Origin: an uncultured bacterium
GTDB taxonomy: Bacteria; Actinomycetota; Coriobacteriia; Coriobacteriales; Coriobacteriaceae
NCBI GenBank assembly: GCA_905216145.1
Contig: CAJMST010000007.1
Location: forward strand, 1 to 64,000
Length of the DNA stretch: 64,000 nt
Direction of reading: 5' to 3'
The position numbers and the translations under genes are program-made. Positions 16,796 to 26,500 of the stretch are shown here, in pieces. Within the stretch, counting starts at the first letter, position 1; the number at the start of each line of letters is the position of its first letter. The notes beneath the pieces were generated by a model that saw only the letters and a list, made by a program, of their open reading frames with translations, did not search any database and was not told the DNA's origin.

Positions 16796-17833
16796 ATGGA
16801 CCTGCCGATCGTCCTGTCCCATAAGACTGCCTGGCTGTACCACAACGTGGCGCGCCCGTCCGAGCCGCTCTCGCGAGCAAGCAGCCTATACGATGAGGAC
16901 TCGCTTGCTAACGAGGCGGAACCGGCCGCGAGCCTGCCCAAATTGGCGCTCGATGCCAAGGGGCTGAGGGCTTCAACGGCAGTTGGGATCGTTGTCGACT
17001 ATCTGGTTTCTCTTGGTATTCCACGAGAAGAGCTCGATCATATCGACACGCTCGTCAACTTCGATTTTGAGCGCTCGACGCCGGCTGGATTTAGGTGCCA
17101 CGTGTTTGGAGTGCCGGTACCTTCAGGCCATCTTATCGAGGTGACAGAGGGCCTTCTGGTGGTTGATGAGGCCATGTGCTTTGTCCAAGCGGGTTCGTGG
17201 ATGAGCGAGCCCGAGCAGCTGGAATATGGCTACGAAATCTGTGCCCGATACCATTTGAATCATCTGTCGACAGGCGATTATATCGAGATGGGGCAGAGGT
17301 ATACCGTTGCCGATTTAATTGCCTATTGCAATGAGAACCGATCTCGTCAGGGGACTATACGTGCGGCCGCCGTGCTCAAGCGCGTGCACGATGGCGCGCG
17401 GTCGCCCATGGAGACGGCCACCGCAATCATGGTCGTAGCAAAACGTTCCCAGGGAGGGCTGGGATACACCAAGGTTGAGCTCAACCATCGGGTTGATGTT
17501 CCCAGCGAGTTCAAATATCTCGCTAAGTCCGGGTATTTCGAGATCGACGTATATGCGCCTGCAAACGGTACGGGGATTGAATACAACGGTTCGGACCATC
17601 TTGATAAACAGCGCAGCGCGTCGGATGCGGAGCGTATGACCGTGCTGAGCGCGCTGGGCTTTAGGATGATCGTCCTCACCGGGACTCAGTTTGCCCACCA
17701 GCTGCAATTGCACCGGGCGATGAACGCCATCGCGCTCGCTATGGGCCTTAAGTGCGACCGAAGCGAAGCGTTCCAGAAGCGGCAGAACGACCTGCGAGAA
17801 TTCGTGATTCGGCACTGGGACGGCGGCCTTTAG
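16796..17833 (+). CDS. VSR/DUF559-like putative endonuclease
   Basis: 345 residues. The C-terminal third (about 235-320) has the VSR/DUF559 PD-(D/E)XK pattern: FEIDVYAP, GIEYNGSDH, then D..R...L...GFRMIVLT. The N-terminal two thirds (about 60-190) resemble the middle region of actinobacterial AbiEi-type proteins that often carry a DUF559 tail (VFGVPVPSGHLIEVTEGLLVVDEAMCF, quoted here as segments VFGVPVPS and LLVVDEAMC). No HTH is obvious. No methylase or mismatch gene is adjacent, so it is not a standard restriction system. It sits alone between two 65-bp palindromes that are identical but for one base. Function unknown; DNA cleavage is inferred from the fold pattern. Confidence 0.65.
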   Translation: MDLPIVLSHKTAWLYHNVARPSEPLSRASSLYDEDSLANEAEPAASLPKLALDAKGLRASTAVGIVVDYLVSLGIPREELDHIDTLVNFDFERSTPAGFRCHVFGVPVPSGHLIEVTEGLLVVDEAMCFVQAGSWMSEPEQLEYGYEICARYHLNHLSTGDYIEMGQRYTVADLIAYCNENRSRQGTIRAAAVLKRVHDGARSPMETATAIMVVAKRSQGGLGYTKVELNHRVDVPSEFKYLAKSGYFEIDVYAPANGTGIEYNGSDHLDKQRSASDAERMTVLSALGFRMIVLTGTQFAHQLQLHRAMNAIALAMGLKCDRSEAFQKRQNDLREFVIRHWDGGL

Positions 17834-17871
17834 GGACGTTTTGGTCCCTCTACGGGGTGCCGTGGGCACGC

Positions 17872-17936
17872 AAACCATCACAACATTCGATGTTTTTTGC
17901 CAAAATCGGGAAAAGCATCGAATGTTGTGATGGTTT
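17872..17936. repeat. 65-bp palindromic repeat, copy 2
   Basis: Same arms, length, loop and orientation as copy 1, with one substitution (T for C just inside the left arm). It begins 38 bp after the nuclease-like gene, so the gene is bracketed by direct copies. Confidence 0.95.
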
Positions 17937-18067
17937 GTATGCTGAGGATGGGCTCGGGAAGCCCTTCTTGCTCGAATGACCTGTCCTGTCGTACGCGTGT
18001 CGACCCGGTTCCCGTGTGCGGTACTATATTCCCCGAAGAATAAAGACCTGCGCGAGGGGAGGGTTGC

Positions 18068-19123
18068 GTGGACGAGCGCGTGCAACACGACGGCTTTGGC
18101 CGCGATATCAACTACCTGCGCATTGCCGTTACCGACAAGTGCAATTTCCGCTGCATTTACTGCATGCCGGCCGATGGCGTGGCGCCCCGTGCGCACGACG
18201 AGCTACTCAGTGCCGAGGAAATCGCCCGCTTTGTGCGCTTGGTAGCGGGGGAGGGCATTCGCCGCGTGCGCCTGACGGGTGGCGAGCCGCTGGTCAGCCG
18301 CTGTATCATCCCGCTCATTCGTGACATCCGCGCAATCCCGCAGATCGAGGACATCTCGCTTACCACCAATGGCGCCCTGCTACCCAAGCTGGCGCCGCAG
18401 CTCAAAGATGCCGGGCTTAACCGCGTCAATATCTCGCTCGATACGCTCGACCCTACGCTCTTTGGAAAGATCACGCGCCTGGGTCGACTCGAGCAGACCA
18501 TGGCTGGCATCGACGCGGCGCTGGCCTGGGGCTTTGAGCCCGTTAAGGTCAACTGCGTTGTTGTGCGCCGGCTCAACCAGGATGTGGCGGCCCTCGCACG
18601 GCTCACGCTCGATCGCCCCATCCACCTGCGCTTTATCGAATACATGCCTATCGGCGATGAGCACACGAGCTCGCATTGCGCTGTGGACCCGCACGCGCCC
18701 ACGCTCAATCCCGAGCTGTGGGACGCGAGCGATACCGTACCGAGTGACGAACTGCGGGCGCGCATCAATGCCGGCGCCGCTGCGGTGGGCCTGGGCGAGC
18801 TTGAGCCGCTCGACATCAACGACGCTCCTGCTGGTGCCGGTCCCGCACGATACTGGCGCTTCCCGGACGCGGCGGGTACGGTCGGCTTCATTAGCGCCAT
18901 GTCTAACCATTTTTGCGCGAGCTGCAACCGTTTGCGCCTGACGGCGGACGGCAGCGTGCGTCCCTGCCTGTTCAGCGATGCCGAGTATTCGGTGCGCGAC
19001 GCCCTGCGCCGTGGTGATGATATGCAGGTACTTTCGATTTGGCGCGACGCCGTGTCCCACAAACCGCAGGAACACGCGATAATTGAGGGCACGCAACGAT
19101 TTATGTCCCAAATCGGAGGATGA
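18068..19123 (+). CDS. moaA: GTP 3',8-cyclase MoaA (molybdenum cofactor step 1)
   Basis: 351 residues; radical-SAM enzyme converting GTP to 3',8-cyclo-GTP. The N-terminal cluster motif is CNFRCIYCMP. The SAM-binding TGGEPL motif follows. The second 4Fe-4S site lies in CASCNRLRLTADG ... RPCLF. The C-terminus ends in Gly-Gly (SQIGG), needed for activity in known MoaA proteins. GTG start at 18068 with GAGGGGAGGG upstream. The MoaC-MobB fusion follows 4 bp later, so the pair forms an operon for cofactor synthesis. Confidence 0.95.
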   Translation: MDERVQHDGFGRDINYLRIAVTDKCNFRCIYCMPADGVAPRAHDELLSAEEIARFVRLVAGEGIRRVRLTGGEPLVSRCIIPLIRDIRAIPQIEDISLTTNGALLPKLAPQLKDAGLNRVNISLDTLDPTLFGKITRLGRLEQTMAGIDAALAWGFEPVKVNCVVVRRLNQDVAALARLTLDRPIHLRFIEYMPIGDEHTSSHCAVDPHAPTLNPELWDASDTVPSDELRARINAGAAAVGLGELEPLDINDAPAGAGPARYWRFPDAAGTVGFISAMSNHFCASCNRLRLTADGSVRPCLFSDAEYSVRDALRRGDDMQVLSIWRDAVSHKPQEHAIIEGTQRFMSQIGG

Positions 19124-19127
19124 TCAT

Positions 19128-20429
19128 ATGGCCAAGAGCAGGTACGCCGATGCCACCAAGGCCGCTCGCAGGGCCGCGATGTCTGCCCATAAAGCCACGG
19201 CTGCGGCGAATGCTGGCAACGCCGACGCGTCCGCGCAGCCGTCTGCCAGTGCTGCCACCGAGCCTGTCCGTGACGCCCGTCGCGACGAGCTGACGCACGT
19301 GGACGCCAAGGGCGAGGTGCGCATGGTCGACGTGTCCGACAAGGCCGAGACCCATCGCATTGCCATCGCCGAGGGCACCATCCTCATGCACCCCGAGACA
19401 CAGGCCATGGTGCTGCAGGACCGCGCCAAAAAGGGCGACGTGCTTGCCTGCGCGCGCGTGGCGGGCATCATGGCCATCAAACGCACGAGCGACATCATCC
19501 CCATGTGCCATCCGTTGCTCATTACCAAGAGCAAGTGCGACATTGCGCCCATCGCTGCGGCGGGGACGCCTGTCGAGGATATGCCCGAGGGCTGGGCGCC
19601 GGCGCGCGTGGACGGGCAGGTTGGCTTTCACGTGCTGGTCACGGCCGGCGTGACGGGCAAGACGGGTATCGAGATGGAGGCGTTGACCGGCGCGAGTGCC
19701 GCGTGCCTAACGATCTACGACATGTGCAAGGCCGTCGATCGCGGCATGGAGATCGTCGACGTTCGCCTGCTGCACAAGGAGGGCGGCCGCTCGGGCGTGT
19801 GGGACCGCGCAGAGCGCCAGGCCGCTGCTACTGAGGCTGTGGCCGCTGACGGTGCCGCGCCCGCGAGCGCGTCCGTCGCCGTCGCGCCCGTAGCCCCCAC
19901 GCCGGCCGTCCCCGCGATTGCGTTTATCGGCTACCAAAACTCGGGCAAGACCACGCTCGTCGAGAAGGTTATCGCCGAGCTCACCCGCCGCGGCCTGCGC
20001 GTGGGTTCGCTCAAGCATCACGGGCACCACGGCTTTGATATCGATGTGCCCGCTAAGGACACCTGGCGCCATCACCAGGCCGGATCCAAGCACGTGGGCC
20101 TCATCTGCGCCACGCGCTGGGCGGAGTACGCCGACACGCGCGAGGAGGACGAGATGCCCGCGCGCGAGCTGCTGTCGCGCTACAACGATGTCGACGTGGT
20201 GATCATCGAGGGCTACAAGACCGAGGGCTTCGACAACATCGTCGTCGCGCGCTCCGGTGTCGACCGTCTGCGCGGCAAGAGCTCGCTCGACCTGGTCGAC
20301 GGTCACACGCTGGCCCTTGCCTGCAACGAGGCCCTGGCGCGCCAGGCCTTCGACGCCGGCTTTGCGACCCGAGCCATCAACATCAACGACGCCCGAGCCA
20401 TCTGCGATCTCATCCAAGACCACCTTTAA
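19128..20429 (+). CDS. MoaC-MobB fusion protein
   Basis: 433 residues. After a low-complexity N-terminus (Ala/Lys/Ser, about 1-55), a full MoaC domain covers about 58-225 (KGDVLACARVAGIMAIKRTS, IPMCHPLL, GIEMEALTGASAA, then KEGGRSGVW). An Ala/Pro/Val linker (about 226-262) leads to a MobB domain (about 263-433) with the P-loop GYQNSGKTTL and later IIEGYKTEGFDNIVV. MoaC makes cyclic pyranopterin monophosphate with MoaA; MobB is the GTP-binding adaptor for guanylating the cofactor. Their fusion is unusual because the steps are far apart in the pathway. ATG 19128 follows CGGAGGATG; it lies 4 bp after moaA. Confidence 0.9.
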   Translation: MAKSRYADATKAARRAAMSAHKATAAANAGNADASAQPSASAATEPVRDARRDELTHVDAKGEVRMVDVSDKAETHRIAIAEGTILMHPETQAMVLQDRAKKGDVLACARVAGIMAIKRTSDIIPMCHPLLITKSKCDIAPIAAAGTPVEDMPEGWAPARVDGQVGFHVLVTAGVTGKTGIEMEALTGASAACLTIYDMCKAVDRGMEIVDVRLLHKEGGRSGVWDRAERQAAATEAVAADGAAPASASVAVAPVAPTPAVPAIAFIGYQNSGKTTLVEKVIAELTRRGLRVGSLKHHGHHGFDIDVPAKDTWRHHQAGSKHVGLICATRWAEYADTREEDEMPARELLSRYNDVDVVIIEGYKTEGFDNIVVARSGVDRLRGKSSLDLVDGHTLALACNEALARQAFDAGFATRAININDARAICDLIQDHL

Positions 20430-20487
20430 GGCTTGGTGCCGGCTCGCTGCGCTGCCATGGCAGGTTTTATTTGGGCAAACGTCATTT

Positions 20488-20525
20488 CCACCACAAAGGG
20501 GCCAGGCGCCTTTGTGGTGGTTTTT
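20488..20525. repeat. CCACC-hairpin repeat, copy 2 (terminator-like)
   Basis: Arms CCACCACAAAGG / CCTTTGTGGTGG, loop GGCCAGGCG, then TTTTT. Follows the moaC-mobB gene by 58 bp and could terminate it. Confidence 0.85.
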
Positions 20526-20617
20526 GCTTTGGTAGATGTGTGGGACATGCCTTACAATCTACCAAATAGTTCATGACGGGCGAAAAACGGAGAGAAGGGG
20601 CTTGATGCGTCCTTAAC

Positions 20618-20683
20618 GTTTCATGCGGATAGATTGATTTGGCAGACGGTGGCGAATGCCCGCCGTCCGCATTCGTATGAAAC
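20618..20683 (+). promoter_or_regulatory. Nested hairpin in the MFS gene leader
   Basis: GTTTCAT (20618) pairs with ATGAAAC (20677), GCGGA (20625) with TCCGC (20666), and an inner GACGG with CCGTC. The stem ends immediately before the AAGGAG ribosome-binding site, so it could modulate translation or act as an attenuator. No known riboswitch consensus was recognised. Confidence 0.5.
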
Positions 20684-20694
20684 AAGGAGTCTCC

Positions 20695-21981
20695 ATGCTT
20701 GCCTCTCTTTTCTCAAAGCCTCAATCATCGCTGTCCGTGCAGGCCAAGCGCCTGGTGGCGATGCGCTTTCTCATCTACACCGGTTTTCAGACCAGCTACT
20801 TTATCGGCGTCATCGGAACGCTCACCTATGCGGACGATGCTTCGGTCATTGCGACATCGCTGGCCGTTCTGTTTATGAACGTATTCGTGATCTTGGGATC
20901 CTTTGCGGGTGGCGCTGCGCTCGACGCCTGGGGCCCGTGCCGACATTTCCGGGCGAGTATCGTCGGCACGTTGGCAACTGGCGCGGCAATTCTCGCCTTT
21001 GGCAGCGCGACCGGCATCGTCCTGCTCGGCGCGGTGCTCCTGGGCTTCGTGATGGGGTTCGCCCAACCCATCGCCACATCCTATCCGGCGTATCTCACCG
21101 ACGACCCCGTCGAGCTCAAAGACGTCAACTCCGCCATCGCCATGTTTTCAAACGTGAGTATCATTGTTGGCCCCACGTTGGGCGGCTTTGTCGCGGCGGC
21201 TGCGTCATCGCGCGCGGTGTTCGTGCTTATGATGATCTTTACCGTACTGGCGCTCGTCGCCGGTTGGGGCTTTAGGTCGCAAGCAGGTCGCGTCGCCGCG
21301 CGCGAAAGTACTCCCGCGGATAGCAGCACAACGACAAGTACTGCCAGTCAAAGCTCCGACTCCAGTAAATCAACCCGTGCAACCTTCGCGACCAGCATCA
21401 AGACAGTCTTTACCAACAGCGTCCTTGCCCTGCTGTTCTGCATTATTTTCCTTTCAAACTTTGGCTACGGTGCCTTCGACCCGCTGGAGTCGTTCTTCTA
21501 CCGCGATGTCCTGCACGTCGGTGTTGAGTGGATGGGCTGGCTCTCGTCGGCCAGCGGTGTGGGCGCGGTGCTGGGCGCCGTCCTTGCGCTCCGCATGCCG
21601 CCGCACCTGGTCAACCTTAAAACGCTGCTCGTGGCGCTCATGTCCGTGGGTCTGGGAAGCCTGCTCTACGTGGGAACGCCGTACGTGGGCGTAGCCCTTG
21701 TCGGCCAGATTGTCCTGGGCGTGGCCTGGGGTGTCGTCAACCCGCTCCACAACACTATCGTGCAAACGACGGCTCCGCTCGAACAGCTCGGTCGCGTGAA
21801 CTCGGTCATGGGTTTTGGCAACATGTTCGCCGGCGTGGCCCCGCTGGCGATTGCCCCGTGGCTGGCGGCGACGTTTGGTGTGCAGCGGACGCTCGTAGGG
21901 GCGGGCATGGTCGTGACGGCGGTTCCCGCGGCGTTGCTGCTGTTTGGACGCCGGCATTTTGATCGTGCCGCAAGGCAGTAA
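20695..21981 (+). CDS. MFS family transporter
   Basis: 428 residues, about 12 membrane helices with a polar central loop (about 200-235, rich in Ser/Thr). SFAGGAALDAWGPCRHF is close to the MFS loop 2-3 signature (G...D..G.R). QPIATSYPAYLTDD and WGVVNPLHNTIVQTTAP resemble macrolide/multidrug MFS exporters of Gram-positives. Substrate unknown. ATG 20695 is chosen over 20656 because AAGGAG precedes it at 5 nt and the upstream stretch is inside the leader hairpin. Confidence 0.88.
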   Translation: MLASLFSKPQSSLSVQAKRLVAMRFLIYTGFQTSYFIGVIGTLTYADDASVIATSLAVLFMNVFVILGSFAGGAALDAWGPCRHFRASIVGTLATGAAILAFGSATGIVLLGAVLLGFVMGFAQPIATSYPAYLTDDPVELKDVNSAIAMFSNVSIIVGPTLGGFVAAAASSRAVFVLMMIFTVLALVAGWGFRSQAGRVAARESTPADSSTTTSTASQSSDSSKSTRATFATSIKTVFTNSVLALLFCIIFLSNFGYGAFDPLESFFYRDVLHVGVEWMGWLSSASGVGAVLGAVLALRMPPHLVNLKTLLVALMSVGLGSLLYVGTPYVGVALVGQIVLGVAWGVVNPLHNTIVQTTAPLEQLGRVNSVMGFGNMFAGVAPLAIAPWLAATFGVQRTLVGAGMVVTAVPAALLLFGRRHFDRAARQ

Positions 21982-22046
21982 AAACCATCACAACATTCGA
22001 TGAAAATCGCGATTTTGCCGAATAACGTCGAATGTTGTGATGGTTT
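21982..22046. repeat. 65-bp palindromic repeat, copy 3
   Basis: Same 19-bp arms and 65-bp length as copies 1-2. The loop is inverted relative to copies 1-2 and contains AAAATCGCGATTTT, itself a palindrome. It starts immediately after the MFS stop codon and may terminate that transcript. Confidence 0.95.
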
Positions 22047-22078
22047 GCGCCCCGGGCCAGGCCACCCTTCGGGTCCGG

Positions 22079-22116
22079 CCACCACAAAGGGGCCGGGCAC
22101 CTTTGTGGTGGTTTTT
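22079..22116. repeat. CCACC-hairpin repeat, copy 3
   Basis: Arms CCACCACAAAGG / CCTTTGTGGTGG, loop GGCCGGGCA, then TTTTT. It lies 33 bp from a 65-bp palindrome copy; the two families also occur side by side near 32.8 kb. Confidence 0.85.
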
Positions 22117-22205
22117 GCTTTGACGGGCCGCGCCTGCGCCTTGGTATACCATGTACGCCGTTCACGAATACACCCCACACCGCTGCACAACCCAGAAAGG
22201 CCCCC

Positions 22206-23027
22206 ATGGACACCACCTTCAGCCACATCAAAGCCGTGTTCTGCGATATCGACGGCACGCTGCTCACGAGCCAGCACGCGGTGTCCCCGCGCACCGTGGC
22301 GGCGATCCGCGCCCTGCGCGAGCGCGGCGTGCTCTTTGGCCTGTGCACCGGGCGCGACGCCCACGCGACCGAGGCCATGTACGAGCTCTGGGGCATCGAA
22401 GGCCTGGTAGACGTGATGGTGGGTTGCGGTGGCGCCGAGGTCATCGACCGCGCGCACGACGTCAACGAGCTGAGCTATCCGCTGCCGGGCGAGACCATCG
22501 CGCGCATCTGCAAGCACATGGCGGACCTTCCGGCAACGCCCGTCTGCCCCCGAGACGGCGTGTTCTACGTGCCCGAGAGCAACGCGTGCGTCGAGCACCT
22601 GTCGCGCGTCGACGGCGTGCCCTACCAGGTGGTCGATTTTGCCGAGTTTTTGCGCGAGCCGCAGCCCAAGGTGATGTTTACCATGGCGCCCGAGGTGATG
22701 CCGCAGGTCATCGAGCGGGCATCGACGTTTGCCGATAACACAGTTAAGGCGGCGGCTCTGCAAACCACACAGCGGCTCTACGAGTTCATGGATCCGCGCG
22801 TGTCCAAGACGCGCGGCCTTGTGCGCGTGGCGGAGCTCAACGACATGGGGCTCCAGGACATCTGCGTGTTTGGCGATGCCGATAACGACACCTGCATGGT
22901 GGCTGACGCCGGCGTGGGCGTGGCCATGGCAAACGGCAGCGACGCCACCCGTGCCGCCGCCGACTTTGTAACCGCGAGCAACGACGAAGATGGCATCGCG
23001 ATCTTTATCGAGGAACATCTGCTATAG
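22206..23027 (+). CDS. HAD-superfamily phosphatase, Cof type
   Basis: 273 residues. Motif I is FCDIDGTLL, motif II is CTGR, and motif IV is VFGDADNDTCM followed by GVGVAMANGSDATRAAADFVT, the hallmark of the Cof/YbiV-type (class IIB) HAD hydrolases with a large cap. These dephosphorylate sugar phosphates or cofactor phosphates such as FMN or PLP; the substrate here cannot be read. ATG at 22206 with AAAGG upstream. Bounded on both sides by CCACC hairpins, so it is likely monocistronic. Confidence 0.9.
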   Translation: MDTTFSHIKAVFCDIDGTLLTSQHAVSPRTVAAIRALRERGVLFGLCTGRDAHATEAMYELWGIEGLVDVMVGCGGAEVIDRAHDVNELSYPLPGETIARICKHMADLPATPVCPRDGVFYVPESNACVEHLSRVDGVPYQVVDFAEFLREPQPKVMFTMAPEVMPQVIERASTFADNTVKAAALQTTQRLYEFMDPRVSKTRGLVRVAELNDMGLQDICVFGDADNDTCMVADAGVGVAMANGSDATRAAADFVTASNDEDGIAIFIEEHLL

Positions 23028-23040
23028 CGCCGGGGGAGAA

Positions 23041-23073
23041 CCACCGCAAAGGGGACAGGCGCCTTTGCGGTGG
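23041..23073. repeat. CCACC-hairpin repeat, copy 4, with compensated stem
   Basis: Arms CCACCGCAAAGG / CCTTTGCGGTGG, loop GGACAGGCG. The A-to-G change in the left arm is matched by T-to-C in the right, keeping the stem perfect. No T run follows. Confidence 0.85.
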
Positions 23074-23532
23074 CCTCAGGCGATTTGGGCGAATTGATAC
23101 CTAAAATCTGCGCGAAAATTCAGATATGGTTGTCTGAACATTACGCTTCTAACTACCGATGGGTTAAAGATATTCCCATCAATTTAGTGGTCTATTCCTC
23201 CCGGTTAATGACCTACCGTTCACGGTCGATTTTCGATCGTTCACAGGACGCATGCTCTTGAGCAAAATGTTGTGCAAATAAATAAAATGCTATTAAAAAA
23301 TGATAACTAGCTTAATTACCAGTAGAAATAGATATTTCATAGCGAATAAACGAAGGTAAATCCGAGCAAATGTCAAGAGAATTGAGAATTCGCTACAAAA
23401 CTATCGGTATTTTTTGCCTAGATGTTCAAACAATCGTTACAATATGTACTACAAGCGTGCGTAATTACAGGTTGCGCAGATACGTTTGATAGTGAAAGAG
23501 CAAGATCGCGGTCTCTTGGGGAGGAGACATCG
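23074..23532 (+). promoter_or_regulatory. AT-rich leader of the pilus locus
   Basis: About 460 bp clearly richer in A/T than the flanking genes, with no convincing coding frame. A plausible promoter is TTGCCT (23414-23419), 18 bp, TACAAT (23438-23443), about 90 bp before the first pilin gene. Short AT-rich inverted repeats are present, but no operator is clear. Confidence 0.45.
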
Positions 23533-26500
23533 ATGAAAGCGAATTCAGAAAAAACTAAGCAGAGTAAAAAAGCGACGCGCCGTGTACTGGCAGGCGTTTT
23601 GTGCGGAGCCTCCGTGTTGAGCCTGGTACTGTCGCTCGTCATGCCCCCGATCTCGCAGGCCATTGCCAACGATGCCCAGGCAGCTTTTACCGAGGAAACT
23701 GTGATGGGGGGGGGTTCCTCAAGTGAGTCTACTGATGTAGACAACACTGCCAACGGGGATGCCGAAAAGCAGGATAGCGTCGAGACCGACGAAAATGCCC
23801 CTGAAGTGGATTCGCTGTCTGACGACACTGAAGCAAAGGGTGCTGAACAGCCTGCCGACAATAGTGCTAACAATGAGAACGCAATCGCGCTTGCCGGTGA
23901 GATTGTTAACGGCTATACCACAATACAGGGCGATGTTACCAATACACTCCGCAGTGGTGGCAAATATTGTCTGACGGGCGACGCTTATTCGACCACGCCG
24001 ATTAGGATTGAACAAGACACTACGATTGACCTTGCGGGCTATAAGCTTTATTACCCCGTTGGTGGTAACGACACGTTCATTACGGTAGCGAGCGGTGCGC
24101 TTACCGTTGAAGACTCTGTCCAAGTTAGCGATACACCTTCGGGCGCTGATAACGATCCTGGCAAGCTTGCAACTATGGCATGGACCGGTGACAACAAAGG
24201 TACTCCTCAGAGCTTAACCTATTATGAAACCACGAGCACGCCTAATGAAGATAAACGCGGCACCACCGAGACTACGACTATGCATGTCGTCAGCGGTTTC
24301 GGCGCAATCGTTGCTGCGTCCGACGGTGGTTCGGTCAAACGGGTCGTTTCTGTTGAGGCCGGCGGTACGCTTAACCTCAACGGAGGCATGGTCACGACGC
24401 CTCGCCCTCTGGTGGGTAACGATGGTCATGTTATTTTTTCTCAAGGCACTGTTAATATTTCTGGCGGTTATGTCACCAACGGTAGCGGCGGCGGCTGGGG
24501 CGGCGGCCTGTGCGTGACGGGCGCAAAGGCCGAGCTCAACATGACCAACGGCGTAATCGCGGCAAACAAGGCAGCCTCTGGTGGCGGCATCTATGCTGAC
24601 CAGCGCGCCAAGCTGAAATTATTAGGCGGTGTTATCTCTGGCAACGCTACGTATAAGGATTGCTATAACGACGTCGACAATCCCAATAATGGCTATGGCG
24701 GCGGCGTCTTTACCAAAAATGCTGATGTTGAAATCGTTGATCCGGCAAATATTACCAACAACCGCGTCGACTCCTATATCACTGAAAAGTTCAACCTTGG
24801 TCTGCTCGGCGGCGGCGGTATTGCTTCTGTCGATGGTGGCACACTGAACATGACGGGCGGTTCTGTTACGGCCAACTACTCCGGAGAGGCTGGTGGCGGA
24901 ATCTACGCTGGCTTCTGGGGCAAAGCGATTACGTTTACCATGACAGGTGGCACGATTGCGGGCAACAAATCTGTTAACGGCGAAGGCGGCGGCTTGCGTA
25001 TTGCTGGCGGTAACAACAGCGGTACGATGGCAACAATTAATGCTGGTGAGAACAGCAAGATTTACATCACCAACAACAAGACCATGACGGGCAGCACTAA
25101 AGACCGTGGTGGCGACTGGGGCGGCGGTGGCATCTTTATCCAGGAGCACGGTAGGCTTAACATCCTCAGATCGCTTATCACCGGCAACAAAGCTGGTGGC
25201 TGGAGTGGCGGAATTGGCGCATGCCCTACGGGCGAGACAATCGTTTCGCACTCATATGGCGCTGCTATCTATGGCAACAAAGATAACGTTGATCAAGATG
25301 GCAATCCGCTGGGAACGTATCATTATTCCGCTGGCGGCAACAACAAAAATGAAGACCACGATGAAAAAAATTACGTTACTCCTGACTTCCAAAAATCCGG
25401 CCATAAGGATTTCTTCTTGGTACGTAATAAAGATGATGCGAGGTCGACAATTGCCGTTGTTCTTGGCAAGATGCTCGGCGGCGGCTCAGCTGGCTGGCAC
25501 GGCACCTGCGACGGAAATCCGGTTACTATCGACCCAAATGGCGGTGCCGAGGCTAAGTACATGTTCGGTTTGGAGGCTCAGCCGACTGATGATGCCATAA
25601 ATAAGGCGCAAGGCGCGGCTACGACCATCATCAGTGGCAACTACTCCTATACCCATGGTGGCGGCATCATGACCAACGGCGATCTTATCGTCGGTGAGGT
25701 TACTTCCCTGAACGTGTATCCCGCAATCAAAGTCAAGGCAAATAAAGTCCTTATGAAGGACGGCAAACCGCAAGGCCTCACGGGCCACGGCTATAAGTTC
25801 AAGCTGTTGGGTAAAAAAGCCGCCGATTCAGCTGGGGAGCCGTATTGGAATACGGACGGCTCACTTAACGCAAACGGATGCGAGGCGACGCCTGAGGTTA
25901 CCGTTAATGACGAGGGAGAGATTGTCATTGATACGGCTGCGAACTTCCAATCGGGCAATTATGACCTCTACCTGGCTGAGGTTCCCATCGCTGAAAAGGG
26001 CACTACTTTCGATAAGACCATCTATAAAATTCACGTAAGCGTAAGCGCTACTCCAACTAGAACCTCTCTTATGGGAATTGATATCAATCGCTATGCGGTT
26101 GATAAGAGCGCTTCCAAAGTATTCGTTAAAAAGAAAGACGACACGGTCTTCACCGAATGCAAATCTGGCTTCTATAACTGGAGCACGGATACGGCCGATA
26201 GCAGCGTCTCGATCGTAAAAATCGGTGACGAATCCAACCCTGCGTTTACGAACGAACTTGCGCCCTACCAGACCTCGGGCACTTGGACACCTCAGGTGAC
26301 CAAGAAGGTCGACGGCGGCGAGATGAAGAGGTTTAAGTTCGAGCTGTATACCAAGGATGCCAGTGGCAACAAGCAGGTGCTCGATACCAAATACACTAGT
26401 AAGGGGACGGGCAATGAGGCAACGGTGACATTTGATAATCAGACGATTGGCCCGCTTGGCATCAAAGATCTCACCAATGGCAAAGCAACGTTCACCTACT

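Noticed and set aside
16796..17833. Restriction-modification system
   Set aside because: There is no methyltransferase gene beside the nuclease-like gene, so only an orphan nuclease can be claimed.
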